DNA of 64,000 bases, from the NCBI RefSeq assembly GCF_018446385.1, contig NC_056005.1, forward strand, positions 47,435,461 to 47,499,460, in the 5' to 3' direction. A program made the translations under genes and the position numbers. The stretch is from Zingiber officinale. Taxonomy: Eukaryota; Streptophyta; Magnoliopsida; Zingiberales; Zingiberaceae. The notes under the pieces are model-generated. The model saw only the letters and a program-made list of their open reading frames with translations. It ran no database searches and had not been told where the DNA came from. Shown here one piece after another: positions 24,300 to 35,840 of the stretch; the first letter of the stretch is position 1, and the number at the start of each line of letters is the position of its first letter.

Positions 24300-25615
24300 T
24301 CTAGAGTTGTATAAGGCGGAATGCCCATACACTTGGTCAGGCTCTGCTCGTCCGAGCACATATACGCACACTGGTGCTTGTTTGGCCTTTAATCGGCCGA
24401 TAATATACTAAAAGCTTCTATAAGGCTAAATGTCTTTATGTTTAATCGGGCTTTACTTGACCGGGCACGTGTAAGCACATGGGTGCTTGCTTGGCCTTCA
24501 CTTGGCCAGGAACGTACTAAAAACTATATATAAGGTTAAGTGCCCTTACACTCGATCATACTTTGTCCGACCGAGTGCATATACACATATTGACACTCAC
24601 TCAGTTTTCGCTTAGCCGGTAATATACTACAAGCTGTATAAGGCGCATATACACATACTGGCACTTGCTCGGCCTTCATTCGACCAGTAACGTGCTGAAA
24701 ATTATATATAAGGCTAAGTGCCTTTACTCTCGGTTAGGCTTTGCCTGATCGAGCGTGTGTAAGCATATTGGTGCTTGCCCGGCCTTCATTCGGCCGATAA
24801 TATATTAAAAGCTTCTATAAGGCTAAGTACCTTTACGCTCAGTCGGGCTTTCCTTGACCGAGCGAGCAAAGGTACATTAGTGCTTACTCGGCCTTCACTC
24901 GGCCGGTAATATACTAAAAGCTTCTATAAGGCTAAGTACCTTTATGCTCGGTCGGGCTTTGCCTGACAGAGCGAGCGAATGCACATTGGTGCTTGTTCGG
25001 CCTTCACTCGGTCGGTAATATAATAAAAGCTTATATAAGGCTAAGTATCTTTACGCTCGGTCGGGCTTTGTCGAACCGAGCGAGCGCAGGTGCATTGGTG
25101 CTTACTCGGCCTTCACTCGGCCGGTAATATGCTAAAAGCTTCTATAAGGCTAAGTACCTTTACGCTCGGTCGGGCTTTGCCGGACCGAGCGAGCGAAGGC
25201 ACATTGGTGCTTGCCCGACCTTCACTCGACCAATAATATACTAAAAACTTCTATAATGCTAAGTACCTTTACGCTTGCTCAGGCTTTGCCTGACCGACTG
25301 AGCGAAGGCACATTGGTGCTTACTCGGCCAGTAATTACTAAAAGCTTCTATAAGGCTAAGTACCTTTACACTTGGTTGAGCTTTGCCTGACCGAGTGAGC
25401 GAAGGCACATTGGTGCTTGCTCGGTCTTCACTTGGTTGGTAATATACTAAAAGCTTCTATAATGCTAAGTACTTTTATGCTCGATCGGGCTTTGTCTGAC
25501 CGAGCGAGCGAAGGCATGTTGGTGCTTACTTGACCTTCACTCGGCCGGTAATATACTAAAAGCTTCTATAAGGCTAAGTACTTTTACGCTCGGTCGGGCT
25601 TTGTCGGACCGACCG
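24300..25615. repeat. 109-bp tandem repeat array
   Basis: The word ggctaag (or a one-base variant) recurs at 24712, 24821, 24930, 25039, 25148, 25257, 25354, 25463 and 25572. The spacing is exactly 109 bp except for one 97-bp unit. More diverged units extend left to about 24300. Most units carry an inverted repeat of the form cgctcggtcgggc-ttt-gccggaccgagcg, able to form a 13-bp hairpin, and a second short repeat tcggcc...tcggccg. The array lies inside an LTR-like fragment. Confidence 0.95.
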
Positions 25616-25736
25616 CATACAAAAAAAAAGCCTTTTATTTGGTTGTTCATTATCTTATACATTCACTCGACTATATACCTCTCCTATCTTTCTCTATCTT
25701 GACTCCTTCTTCATTCGATAGGCCGACCTATCATAA

Positions 25737-26181
25737 CTCATATCAGGGTTTAAGGGTCATAACCATGCATCATATCATATAACATTCACAATCTATTATG
25801 ACATAAAATTTACTATGATTTAAACAACTAATTAGAGTCACAACGTCACGATGGTCTCATTAAAAACCTCTTGGCCGAAACTTGCTCATAATCATGCAAA
25901 TCATAATAAACATGTCATGTAATTTCTATATCACATATGAAATTCTATTACAACTTAGTATATGCCTTCGCAAGTGGCTCTAATATCATTTGTTGTGCCC
26001 AAAGGATGCCCACATATCTCCACAATTGCATGATATTATCCACTTTGGGTCTAAGCCCTCATGGCTTTGCTCTTGGGCTCTCCCCAAAAGACCTCATGCT
26101 AATAGAGATATCCTATATCCTTTTTAACTCCATGATCTTTCCCAAATCTTTCCAATGTGGGACTTTGATGGAATCCCAACA
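25737..26181 (-). mobile_element. Second Copia-2-type leader plus 191-bp LTR
   Basis: The segment repeats 14170-14547 at roughly 85-90 percent identity by eye. The LTR at 25991-26181 reads TGTTGGGATTCC...GGGCACAACA on the minus strand and is followed by a degenerate PBS (tgatattagagcc, 25976-25988). No coding region follows, because the array cuts the leader at 25737. Confidence 0.8.
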
Positions 26182-26891
26182 TATTTAAGTTTGATTTGAA
26201 TCATGCTTGATTTGAATTTGGTTTGATTTGAATTAGATTTGATTTGAATTAAGTTTTATTTGAATTAAGTTAGACTAATTCTTAATTTTATCCCAAACCC
26301 ATCTCACTCTTTTCTAGATTTTCAAACAGGAAACATTACGGATTTAGTGAGATAGTTATTAATTTTATCTTTAATTTTAGTTGAAATATATGAATTGATT
26401 TACATTTAAGTTAGATTAAGGTTTAACAGTTAGTCGGTTAAATATCCATTTTGATAATCAATTTCTAGGTTGTGGCGAGGCACGAGGACTTCGTAGATAT
26501 TGAAGCAACAACCACTTCTAGATAAAACATTTTAAGAAAATTAAACATTTAACTTTCTTTCTGAGAATCCTTGGTCTAACTAATCAAGTGTTGATCAAGT
26601 CTAAGTCCTTATCTATCTTACTCTACGCAGAAATAAAGAAAGTGGTAAATCAAATCATCAAACAAAGTTATTTAATAATAAAAATAGTCTTTCTATTGAC
26701 TCCCCCTTGAGTTCCTTGACTTGACATTTCAAGGTGGAATTCTCTTCCTCAAGTTGTTGGACTTGAATTGAGGTTCCTTCTTGAACTTGATCAGTTAAGG
26801 AACTAAGGTGAGCCACTTCATTAAAGGTTTTGACCTCCTTTTGGAGTGAATTAACCCAGATATTTTCCTTAGTGAAGGATCGAGAAGATGT
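26182..26891. other. Unresolved retroelement-like sequence
   Basis: A degenerate 12-bp repeat (tttgatttgaat) occupies 26190-26275. Positions 26440-26560 resemble the inner part of the Copia-1-type LTR (ggcgaggcac, aaccactt, then a ttaaatattt-like block) but are strongly diverged. A minus-strand open frame at 26658-26891 encodes a heptad-rich segment (VQQLEEENSTLKCQVKELKG) that could be a coiled coil from a retroelement gag. I cannot assign it. Confidence 0.4.
26887..26891 (-). repeat. Candidate target duplication of minus-strand solo LTR
   Basis: gatgt precedes the LTR and gatgc follows it at 29039-29043, so four of five bases match. Confidence 0.55.
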
Positions 26892-29038
26892 TGTTGGCGC
26901 TACTCGGAATTCCATTCTGTTTCCCCTGTATAAAAATTTGTACAAGCACAGAACTTTTCCTAGTAACCTATGTGCTTTTCAGAAGTTAAACTTGGATTGC
27001 AAATGAAAATTAACATTATTAATCCAAGTTTAACCCATGTGTTCATCAGAAATTAAACCATATTACAGAAGTTGATTAAATATTTATTTCAAGGATTGGC
27101 TTCCAGGTCGTTGGAGAGACACTCGACCTTCTTGGGTATGAGATCATCCACCACTTCCTAGTCAAAGCCTTTCAGAGAAATTGAATATTTAAACTCCTTA
27201 CAGTAAATCCTAGGTTAAACTATAGAGACCTCAATCAAAGTATAAGATTGCTAGCCTCTTGTGTTGGTACTTCAGGATCCATACAAAGGAAAAACAAACC
27301 AGTACACAGTGGAAATAATTAACTAGTTATACCTTTCTTTGTAGCTTAAAGACCTCTTGATCTTCTGCTGTATTCCTCTCCTCCTCTTGGACGTCGTGTG
27401 GGCGACGATCTTCCAAGACAACACCACCCGAACCACTTCTTTGCCTCCAAGACTTTCGGCCACCAAGGGATGCTAGAATAGGGAGCCTCCATATCTTCTT
27501 CTTCTCCTCCAAGTAACAGGCCACAAGAAGATGGAGCCTCTTAATGTCGTTGGCCCTTGGTAAAGGAAACAAGGGGAGAATAGAAAGGGAAGAGGGCTGG
27601 CCAAAACAAGGATTAAAAGAAGAGACTTGGGTTGTGTTATACCATAAGGCATCATCTACCTCTCTTTTATAATCCTTGGTGAATGCAAAAAAGGAAAGAT
27701 TTAAAATTAAAGCATTTCTTTTAATTCCTATTATGTGTGGTCGACCCTTATTTGGGTAATAATTAAGGAAAAATTTTAAATTAAAATCTTTCTTTTAAAC
27801 CATTGTGGATGGCTACAAAAAAATGAAAGATTTTAAAATTAAAATATCTCTTTTAAATCCCTTTGTAGATGGCTATAAAAGGAAAGTTTTAAAAATTAAA
27901 ATCTCTCTTTTAAATCCCTTGGAGGATGACTATAAAAGGAAAGATTTTAAAAAATTAAAACTCTCTTTTAATTCCTTGTGGTCGACCCCTTGCTTCGGCA
28001 TCAAGCCAGGCTTGGTTGGCCACCTCTTGGGCTCCAAGCAAAGCTTGGTCGGCCCTTGCTTGGGCACCAAGCAAGGATGTGGTTGGTCCATTACTTGGGT
28101 AAGAAGTGGACTTAGTTGGATACAAGGTTTTTTTATAAAGAGGCTACAATAGGGACCTATAGGAGGAATTAGTTTTGGCCTCCTGATGGACTTGGGCTTC
28201 CCGTGCTTAGCCCGAACACCTAACTCAAGTCCATCAATAATAACTCATACCACTAAAGGGTTATTATTGAACTACCGCACCAATCTCATATTACAATATG
28301 AGCTCCTTTTATCATGAGTGCATTAATCTCCCTATGTTTAAGATATCGTATGTCTATTAATTAAATGAGGTACTGACAACTCACTTAATTAACATTTAAC
28401 TACAAGAGTAGTACCACTCAACTTCATTGTCGTGTCGGAACTAAGTCCACCTGCAGGGTTTACATGATAATCCTTATGAGCTCCTCAAGGAGACATCATC
28501 ATCCTAATAAATAAGACACAGTTTCCTTCTATAATCAACAACACACCATATAAATAATATTATTTTCTAACTTATCGGGCCTATTGATTTAACAAATAAA
28601 TCTCACCTATTGATAAATTAAAAAAATAAATACTAAGTATATGTGCTTGTTATTATATCGGGATTAAGAGTATGCACATCCATAATAACAAAGGTTATGT
28701 TCTTTTATGCAGTCAGTATAAAAGGAACAACCTCAAATGGTCCTGCTCAATACACACATAGTGTACTAGTGTAATTTTATAGTCAAGATAAACTAATACC
28801 AAATTACAGTACAACCATTCCAATGGTTTGTCTCGATCCATCTTGGTTGTGAGCTACTATTTATAATTTATAAGGAACTGATAACATGATCTTCTATGTA
28901 ACACCACACATCATGTTATCTACAATATAAATTAAATGGATAACTGCATTTAACTAAATGCAGACATTTGACCAATGTGATTCTCATTTCAAAATAAATG
29001 TTTATACAAAAAGCTAGGTTTTAGTATACATTCTAACA
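26892..29038 (-). mobile_element. Solo LTR related to Copia-1, minus strand
   Basis: Read on the minus strand it begins TGTTAGAATGTATAC (29038) and ends CGAGTAGCGCCAACA (26892), matching the termini of the 5055-7600 and Copia-1 LTRs. Length is 2147 bp. It has the family TATA box (27665-27671) and a GGCCGACC/aagcaagg palindrome block at about 27985-28090. No internal region is attached. Confidence 0.9.
27665..27671 (-). promoter_or_regulatory. Solo LTR TATA box
   Basis: The minus strand reads ccaaggattataaaagaga, the same context as in the sister LTRs. Confidence 0.65.
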
Positions 29039-30313
29039 GATGCAATAGAGGAAGGGTGAATATCACTCATTTAAAACTTTTCTTTTGACTCATAAAACAA
29101 ATATCAAAGTGGCAGCGGAAAACAATACACGTTTGAAGCCTATGTCAATTCATATTCCAAGACACGTGATCCTTGATCGCACCATTGGGCAAATCACTAT
29201 AATTCTTCTTTCTAAAATCTCTGAAAAGATGCAATTCATACAATGAAAAATGTAAAATAGTAACAACCTACTATCTTACTTTAGATTAAGTATAAAGCAA
29301 GCTAAATAAAATTATATTGATACGAATGATAAGTAATAAGATTGTCGACACTTTATCGAAGCAGTAGCTTGCTTGAAGTTAAGTAGCAAAATAACACGAA
29401 TGGAGACTTTTCATAAAGATGAATAGAAAACTTTGTTACTACCTTGGACCTCGAGCTTTCCTTTTATAAGCATGATTTGGTCGACTGAAAAGTCATTCGA
29501 TCAACTGATCCTTTCGATCGACTAAATACGCTCCTTTCCTTCTTTGCTGAGATATGATCTTTGCATCATTAAGAGCATTAATTATTTGGTTGACTGATCA
29601 CCTTGTTTGGTCGACCGAATAGTGTAGTTTTCCTATTCGTCGAGATACGCCATTAAGTCTTCATTAATGCGGTGATTGTCCGGTCGACCGATCCCTAGGT
29701 TTAGTCGATTGATCAGCCTTGCTTCTATTTTTACTTTGGCTCGATCTGATCTATTCTATACTAACCTAGTTCGATCGACCGATCTATGGTTTCAGTCGGC
29801 TGATCCCTTCGATTCCTACAAAACAGGGTTAGAACAAATACTCATGTATAACAAGGTTAGCACAGTTATATGATGCATGAGTAGTAAATGACAGTAGAAC
29901 TATCTTAATCTCAACTTGAAAATCTTCCCAGTTTCTTCAGTTAGATCAGTGACCTAGGATTTATTCCTTTCTGGAACATGACCTCACTGTCGCTCCTCTC
30001 CAATTACTTACCTCAACCTACCTGCTAAACATTGGTCCTCCAGACCTATTTGGATTTTTCCACTTAGCATCGGATTAGATCACCAGGACTTCCTCTCGAT
30101 CTTCGGTTCTTCAGACCTTTTGAGCTTCCCTACCAAGTGTAAGGTCCTCTCGTCCCACTTGGGCTTCTTGCCTGGCTTCCATGATCTGCTAAGACTTTTT
30201 CAGTTGAGAAATCATCCTGCACACTCAGTCAACTTGTTAGATCACAATATGACTTAACTTGTACCTTTGACAACATCAAAACTAAGGTTCGATTCTAGTG
30301 CCTCCTGCACCAA
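29039..30313 (-). repeat. SIRE-like downstream LTR
   Basis: The minus-strand start is TTGGTGCAGGAGGCAC, directly after the PPT. The far end near 29039 (gcaatagaggaagggtg on plus) is cut by the solo LTR. At about 29460-29820 it contains seven or so copies of GGTCGACCGATC-type palindromic words. It resembles the solo LTR at 46503-47530 in its first 100 bases. Confidence 0.7.
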
Positions 30314-30332
30314 TAATCTCCCCCTTTTTAAT
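30314..30332 (-). promoter_or_regulatory. SIRE-like polypurine tract
   Basis: The minus strand reads aaaaagggggagatta next to the LTR start TTGGTGCAG, the standard SIRE arrangement. Confidence 0.75.
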
Positions 30333-31584
30333 GTTTGGCAACCAAGATTCATAATTAAGTTAATATCATAAAGAAAAGTAAATAAGCATTTGTTTTTAAT
30401 TTTACTCTCCCCTTGAGTTTAACAACACCCCTTGAATTCATATCTCTCCCTTTTTGATACACATCAAAATTAGGAAAAACTAAATAACAAGCTTGAATTA
30501 GGCAAGTGTTGAAGTTTAGAAAATATCTTGAAAATTATGAAAATTAAATTTTCAAAAGACAATGGTTTTTTTTTAAAACTTATCCAAGAATAAGACTTGA
30601 AGAGTAAAGTTTTGAAAACTTTTCTAAACATAGGATAATAATAACTTTTTAAAAAGGGATACTTAGAAAGCAAATATGTTTGAGTTAAGAAACAGACAAG
30701 CCGAGGAAGTTTAGTATTTAAGTCAAGAATAAGATGAATCTTAAGAAGGAAAAGTTTGCTTTTGAATAGTGAAATCCCAATATTTTGAAAAGATAAATTT
30801 TGAAAGTAATTGAAAATTTTTTTATAGAGGTAAATAATTGAAAAATATTTTAAAAATTTGGTAAAGATAAATTTGAAAAAAAAAATTTGAAATTTGGTAA
30901 AGATACAATTTGAAAATATTTTGAAAATTTTGTAAAGGTAAATAATTAAAAAATATTTTAAAAATTTGGTAAAGGTAAATTTTGAAAATAATTTTAAAAT
31001 TTTGATAAAGATTGAAAATAATTTTGAGAGTTTGAAAATAATTTCTAAACAAATTTGAAAGAATGTTAAATTTAATAGTTACATTCCCCTTTTACCTAAA
31101 AGTCCAAGCATGGTTATAAAAAAAATAAAAAATATATCCTTATGATGAAATGTTCAACCTTCATACTTAGCTAACTGCCATAAGATATCAATTACTGATT
31201 CAGGTTGGTCAATTTGAGTGTTTGGTTCTAACTAGTTTGTTACTAGCCATATTACTCAAATTGATCAATATATTTTATTTAAAGCCTAGATTTATAGTGA
31301 TGCACTGATATAAACATCTGAAATCTTAGACTAAGTCCTAAGTATCTCACACATTTCTATATTTTCAAACAAGGTATACTACTGTGCTTGTGAGATGCTT
31401 GCTGCTAAAACTATAAGAGCATGCAATTCTATGAAAATCCTAGCCTACTCTATAAAGAAAATATTTTAAAAGCTGTTTTGAATGACAAATTTTGAAAGGA
31501 GAATTTTGAAAATAAATTTTGAAAAAGTAATAAATTTTCAAAAATATAGAAAGAAAAGCTACTCTATAAAATACATTCCTAATT
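30333..31584. other. AT-rich non-coding spacer of SIRE-like element
   Basis: No gene is supported. Positions 30780-31060 hold degenerate repeats of about 35 bp built on gaaaatattttaaaaatttggtaaagg. The small minus-strand open frames here translate to F/I/L/Y-rich low-complexity peptides and are composition artefacts. Confidence 0.7.
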
Positions 31585-32614
31585 ATCTTCTTAAGTTACT
31601 AAATTCAATTTCAAGTAAAGACTTGGTAAAAATATTAGCTAGGTTAGATTTTGATTCAATATAGTTAAGTTCTATATTTCCTTTAATAACATGATCCCTA
31701 ACGAAGTGATATTTAACTTCTATATGATTTGTTCTAGAGTGATGCACTTTTTAGTTAGATTTATAGAACTTATATTATTAATGTAAGTTTTTATATTTTA
31801 TAATCTAAATTAAAGTCTTTTAAAGTATGAGACATCCATAACAATTGAGCTACGCACTTGCTCATTGCTATATATTCGGCTTCAGTAGTAAATAAGGTAA
31901 TACAATGTTGCTTTCTATTAAACCAGCTAACTAAGAGGAATCTAGTAGTTGACATTCTCCACTCGTACTTTTTCTATCTAACGTACAGCCAGCATAATCT
32001 GAATTAGAATAGTCAACTAATTCAAAATATGATGTTCATGGATACCACATTCCTATATTTATGGTTCCTTTTAGATATTTAATTATTCGTTTAACAAAAG
32101 ATAGGTGAGATTCTTTGGCGCATGTTTGATAACGACCACACATACTTACTGCAAATAATATATTAGGTCGGCTTACAGTTAAGTATAGTAAGCTACCTAT
32201 CATACTTCTATAGTATTTTAAGTCAGCTGATTTATCATTTAGGTCACTATCTAAATTTATATTACTTGACATAGGTGTATTTAGTTATTTCGAGGTTTCT
32301 ATACCAAATTTCTTAATTAATTCTTTTGTGTATTTACTTTAGTGTACATAGTTGCCTTCTTTAGTTTGTTTAATTCGTAGCCCTAAAAAATAGTTTAATT
32401 CTCCAACTAAACTCATTTCAAATTCATTTTCTATTAAAGTTATGAATTCTTTTAAAAATTTTGACTTGGTTGATCCAAATAATATATCGTCTACGTATAC
32501 CAAGGCTATGAATATGTCAGATGCTATGAGTTTAATAAAAAGTGTAGGGTCAATTTGACCTTCTTTAAACCCTTTCGAATTTAGGAAACTAGACAGTCTT
32601 TCATACCAAGGCAT
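31585..32614 (-). pseudogene. SIRE-like RT / RNase H remnant
   Basis: The minus-strand frame at 32614-32339 encodes PWYERLSSFLNSKGF, then ALVYVDDILFGSTKSKFLKE with an intact YVDD, and LNYFLGLRIKQ. The frame at 32272-32036 encodes KYYRSMIGSLLYLTVSRPNI and CGRYQTCAKESHLSFVKRI, the RT-RNase H connection. RNase H ends in a decayed frame with NLANIFTKSL near 31630. N-terminal RT and integrase are deleted. Confidence 0.9.
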
Positions 32615-32652
32615 AGGTGCTTATTATCGTCTACGTATACCTGGGCTATGAA
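32486..32652 (-). repeat. 27-bp direct repeat at the pol deletion junction
   Basis: Positions 32486-32512 and 32626-32652 match in 25 of 27 bases (atcgtctacgtatacc then ggctatgaa). The first copy encodes the YVDD region. The second sits exactly where RT sequence gives way to gag sequence, so it marks the junction of the internal deletion. Confidence 0.8.
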
Positions 32653-33739
32653 CTAGAGCGAAATTAGAAATTGAGCCCGAAAGAAGCCATAGATTCGTAT
32701 CTGTTTCCAAAAGGCCAAACAATGACTGACCCCTAATCAAGGTTAGTATACTCATATAATTTAAAATCATAGAAAAAATCATCAAACTTAATTAAATAAA
32801 AGTTCTTAGATACTTTATAAGCATCTACTATAGATGCGCATAAAGTTGTCCTAGGAATTGCTTTTAAGAGTGTACCTTATCAAATTGTGATTATCAACTT
32901 GTACTTCGATTAAGTGGATTCCATTAAGGATTTCCTTGAATCTACTATAGAGTTGGCTAACTAACATTTCTTCATCTGAATGGTCTAAAGTTGACTCAGT
33001 AGCAGGTTCTTTTTAGCGATTCTTGAATCCATCGAATCTTTGTGAAATTCAATGAGCTTTTCCTAAAGATCTTTAGCACTGCTAAATGGTCCAACCTTAC
33101 TCAGTTGTTCTTGAGTAGGGTTGCAAACAAATTGAGCCGGCTTGTAAGCTTTTTGAGCCGGTTCGAAAAATATTCGATTCGTATTCGAATTTATTGAATT
33201 CGAGACGAACTCGAACATGTTTGAACTTTTTTTCGAGTCAAACTCGAGCCCAAATTATATTGTTTGAGCCGCTCGCGAGTCTTAATATTTATTAATATAA
33301 GTTAAATATATATTAAATAAATAAATTTCAAGTCTTTCAAACTTATTTTCGAGCAATAATTCAAATAGTTCATGAACATGTTCGAATATTTCGATCTGAA
33401 CTCAAACCCGAGCCCTAATTCGAACCGAACTCAAACCAAACATTTTGAATTTTCCAAGCTTTGAATCAAGCTCAAACTCGAATATACCTATTTCGAGCTG
33501 AATTTGAGCCTTAAATTTTTCTACATATTTGGCTTGATTCGATTCGTTTACACCCTTAGTTCTTGAGTTAGACCACGTTGCAGTGTTGTTGTTTCCTTAG
33601 CTTTGGTTTGAGCTTTCTTTTTGATATCACTTATATAGTTTCTAAAACTAGTTAGCTCACCGTTTGAGTCTCTTGGTAGGTCGAAACCTACTTTGATTAT
33701 TATCAAATTGTCGATCTCATTAATGAGAAAGTACTCCAT
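32653..33739 (-). pseudogene. SIRE-like gag remnant, split by a MITE
   Basis: The minus strand from 33739 reads MEYFLINEIDNLIIIKVGFD and continues to LQRGLTQE at the MITE border. On the other side it continues as QLSKVGPFSSAKDLRKSSLN and further decayed SIRE-gag-like sequence (LLKAIPRTTL near 32860). The frame is broken by the MITE and by stops. Confidence 0.7.
33116..33558. mobile_element. 443-bp MITE
   Basis: The element is bracketed by a perfect 9-bp duplication, gttcttgag (33107-33115 and 33559-33567). Its ends are tagggttgcaaac and gtttacaccctta, imperfect inverted repeats. The interior is a set of cgagccgag/ttcgaact-type words forming long imperfect palindromes, typical of a common plant MITE class. 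A 9-bp duplication suggests Mutator-like mobilisation. If the border is shifted by one base, an 8-bp hAT-type duplication is possible. Confidence 0.85.
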
Positions 33740-33859
33740 TCTTCCATTCTAATAAGAAAAATTATTATCATGGAAAAAAATGAGGACAGGTTGTGCTGAA
33801 ACCTTTTTACAAAGCTATTAAGATAGAAATGCCCAAGATTTTTGACAAATCATGGGTAT

Positions 33860-33864
33860 GTAGC
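33860..33864 (+). repeat. Target duplication of Gypsy-like solo LTR, left copy
   Basis: gtagc precedes the LTR and is repeated exactly at 36044-36048. Confidence 0.9.
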
Positions 33865-33991
33865 TGTAAAGCCCGAAAAATTCCCGAATTTATTTTAGAA
33901 ATATCCTATGATTTCTCTAGATTTTTAGGATATTTTTACATAATTTTTGGAGTACCGGAAGTAGCAAAAACAAATAAGTCGCAAAATAGCT

Positions 33992-34063
33992 TAGGCGGGA
34001 ATCGAACCCGAGACCTATGGGTGTAAGGGATAATGCTAGTAACCAGTTGAACCCAGCAGGGCC
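33992..34063 (-). repeat. tRNA-like segment inside Gypsy-like LTR
   Basis: On the minus strand the segment ends with a perfect B box (GGTTCGATTCC within gggttcgattcccgcc) preceded at tRNA-like distance by ctggttactagc, an A-box-like word. It is antisense to the LTR. It does not fold convincingly as a functional tRNA, so it is not called as a tRNA gene. Confidence 0.6.
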
Positions 34064-35559
34064 GTGCTGAAAGAAGAGGGAATCAATTATATTTATAATT
34101 GATTTTTGGATGAATTAATTAGTAAATATAAATAAGGATTTAAGTGAGAAGTTTTAGATTATTTCTCACCGTAGTTTTTCCTCACCCGAAACCTAAAACC
34201 GCCGCACCTCTCTTCTTCTCCTCTTCCTCACGCACGGCACACCAAGCCAAGGGGCAAGGGAACATCTTCTAGTGACGACTCCAACACGAAAAATGTTCTT
34301 CTCCGCGAGAGGAACGCGAGGACGTAAGCGGTTCGTCGAACGGAGCAGTTTTCCGGAAAACCTAGCGGATAGAATCGTAAGAAAACCTTGCGATTGAGGT
34401 AAGAAACCCCTCACCTGCAGTATAATTGCTCTCGCTTGTTAGTTTTGGCGTTAGTTCAGTAGTTCTACAGTTTTCAGTTTTAGTGTGTGCTTTTAGTGCA
34501 CACCAAGCATTCGGTAGAATGCCCAGTTCAGAAGGATGCACTAGTAGGCGTCCTAACAGCATGTAAAATGTATTAGAAACATTCTATTCAGCTTATTACC
34601 AGTTATTACAGCTATATGGATCAGATATCCATTGGGTGGGCTCCCACAATAGCCTCTAGGTTCAGATAACCTAGAACAGCAAAGTAAAATAAAACAGTAT
34701 TCAGTATTTTACTTTTATTCAGTTGACACTGTACTTGGATCAGATATCCATGGGCTGGACTCCCACAGTCGTCCCTAGGTTCAGATAACCTAGTAACCCT
34801 GCTGGATTCAGAACTTGCAATCCCGGGTCTCATAGGGATGCGTGCACAGTAAGTACAGTTGCCAGGGCCCCAGCAGCATGTTTAGTATTTTCATCTATTA
34901 TTATATATAGTTTTCCAAATATGTAATCAGGGATGGAAACACAAACTTAGTTTCAGTTTCAGTTAATTATCTCAGTTAAGTTTCATGATTTGAGTTCATG
35001 ACCAGTTAGATGTATATGCATGACCAGTTCAGTATTCATGCTTAGTTTTAGATACAGTATGCTATGCTCCGCTTGTTTGTATGCCATGATCAGTTCAGTA
35101 CATGTTTGTATGCCATGCCATGTTGCCATGCTCAGTTCAGTTTTCAAACAGCATGTTTTAAAAACATAATCGCATCGTTGCATGTTTTTGTGAGGTAGAT
35201 GGTTTCTTACTAAGCTCTTTAGCTTACAGATGCTACTTTTCTTATACTGCAGATACAAGTAAAAGAAAAGTGGACTAGCGGAGGCTGGAGGGCGATGCTA
35301 CGATGATGTGTGTGTGCAAGGGGTCTGGAATAAAGATCCTTGGGATCTATACGCTTTATTTCAGTTTTAGTACTTAACATGTCTAGCTTTATGACTTAGT
35401 CTTGTTACTAGGTGTTATAGCTTAGTAAACTATGTCTTGTTTAGTTTATCATGTTTAGAATGTTATTATTTACATGCTAGAGTGGTTTTCATGTATCTAG
35501 AGCTTGTGTATGGGATTTTTGGCACGAATCAGTGCTGGAAATCAGAAATTCTGATTTCG

Positions 35560-35840
35560 TTCTGGATCGGTCAGCAGACCGATCCAGTGCCATTCCTTCT
35601 CCTGGATCGGTCAGCCGACCGATCCAGATGGATACAGTAGCTTACTGTATCCCCCAGGATCGGTCAGCCGATCGATCCCTCCGCGAACACATTCAGCAGT
35701 CACTGATCGGTCGGCCGACCGATCAGTGAGCCACTGATCGGTCTCACCGACCGATCAGTGAGCAGCTGGATCGGTCGACAGACCGATCCAGCCAGTGTTC
35801 GCGTGGGCGCCAGTGGATCATTCCACGGACCGATCCAAAG
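35560..35840. repeat. Cluster of seven GATCGGTC palindromes
   Basis: Seven copies of a word like ggatcggtc-agcc-gaccgatcc follow one another at roughly 30-45 bp intervals. Each is a near-perfect inverted repeat of 8-12 bp arms. Variants are ctgatcggtc/gaccgatcag. The last (gtggatcattcc...gaccgatcc) is damaged. Confidence 0.95.

Larger units (their letters stand above)
23643..25736 (-). mobile_element. LTR-like fragment with internal tandem array
   Basis: The left part resembles the leader end of a plant LTR read on the minus strand: a TATA box at 23957-23963, then downstream (leftward) a segment with paired agg/gaag runs. The right part is the 109-bp array. No internal coding sequence or second LTR is seen. 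The superfamily is uncertain, with Gypsy more likely than Copia. Confidence 0.5.

Noticed and set aside
24300-25615. CRISPR-like array
   Set aside because: The whole 109-bp unit repeats, with no distinction between repeats and spacers, and the context is plant retroelement DNA.
30822-31052. Minus-strand frame with repeated YLYQ/FKIFF peptides
   Set aside because: It is a translation of AT-rich tandem repeats in the SIRE-like spacer.
33992-34063. Apparent tRNA gene
   Set aside because: The B box is perfect, but the acceptor stem and anticodon arm do not pair, and the segment is embedded in an LTR.
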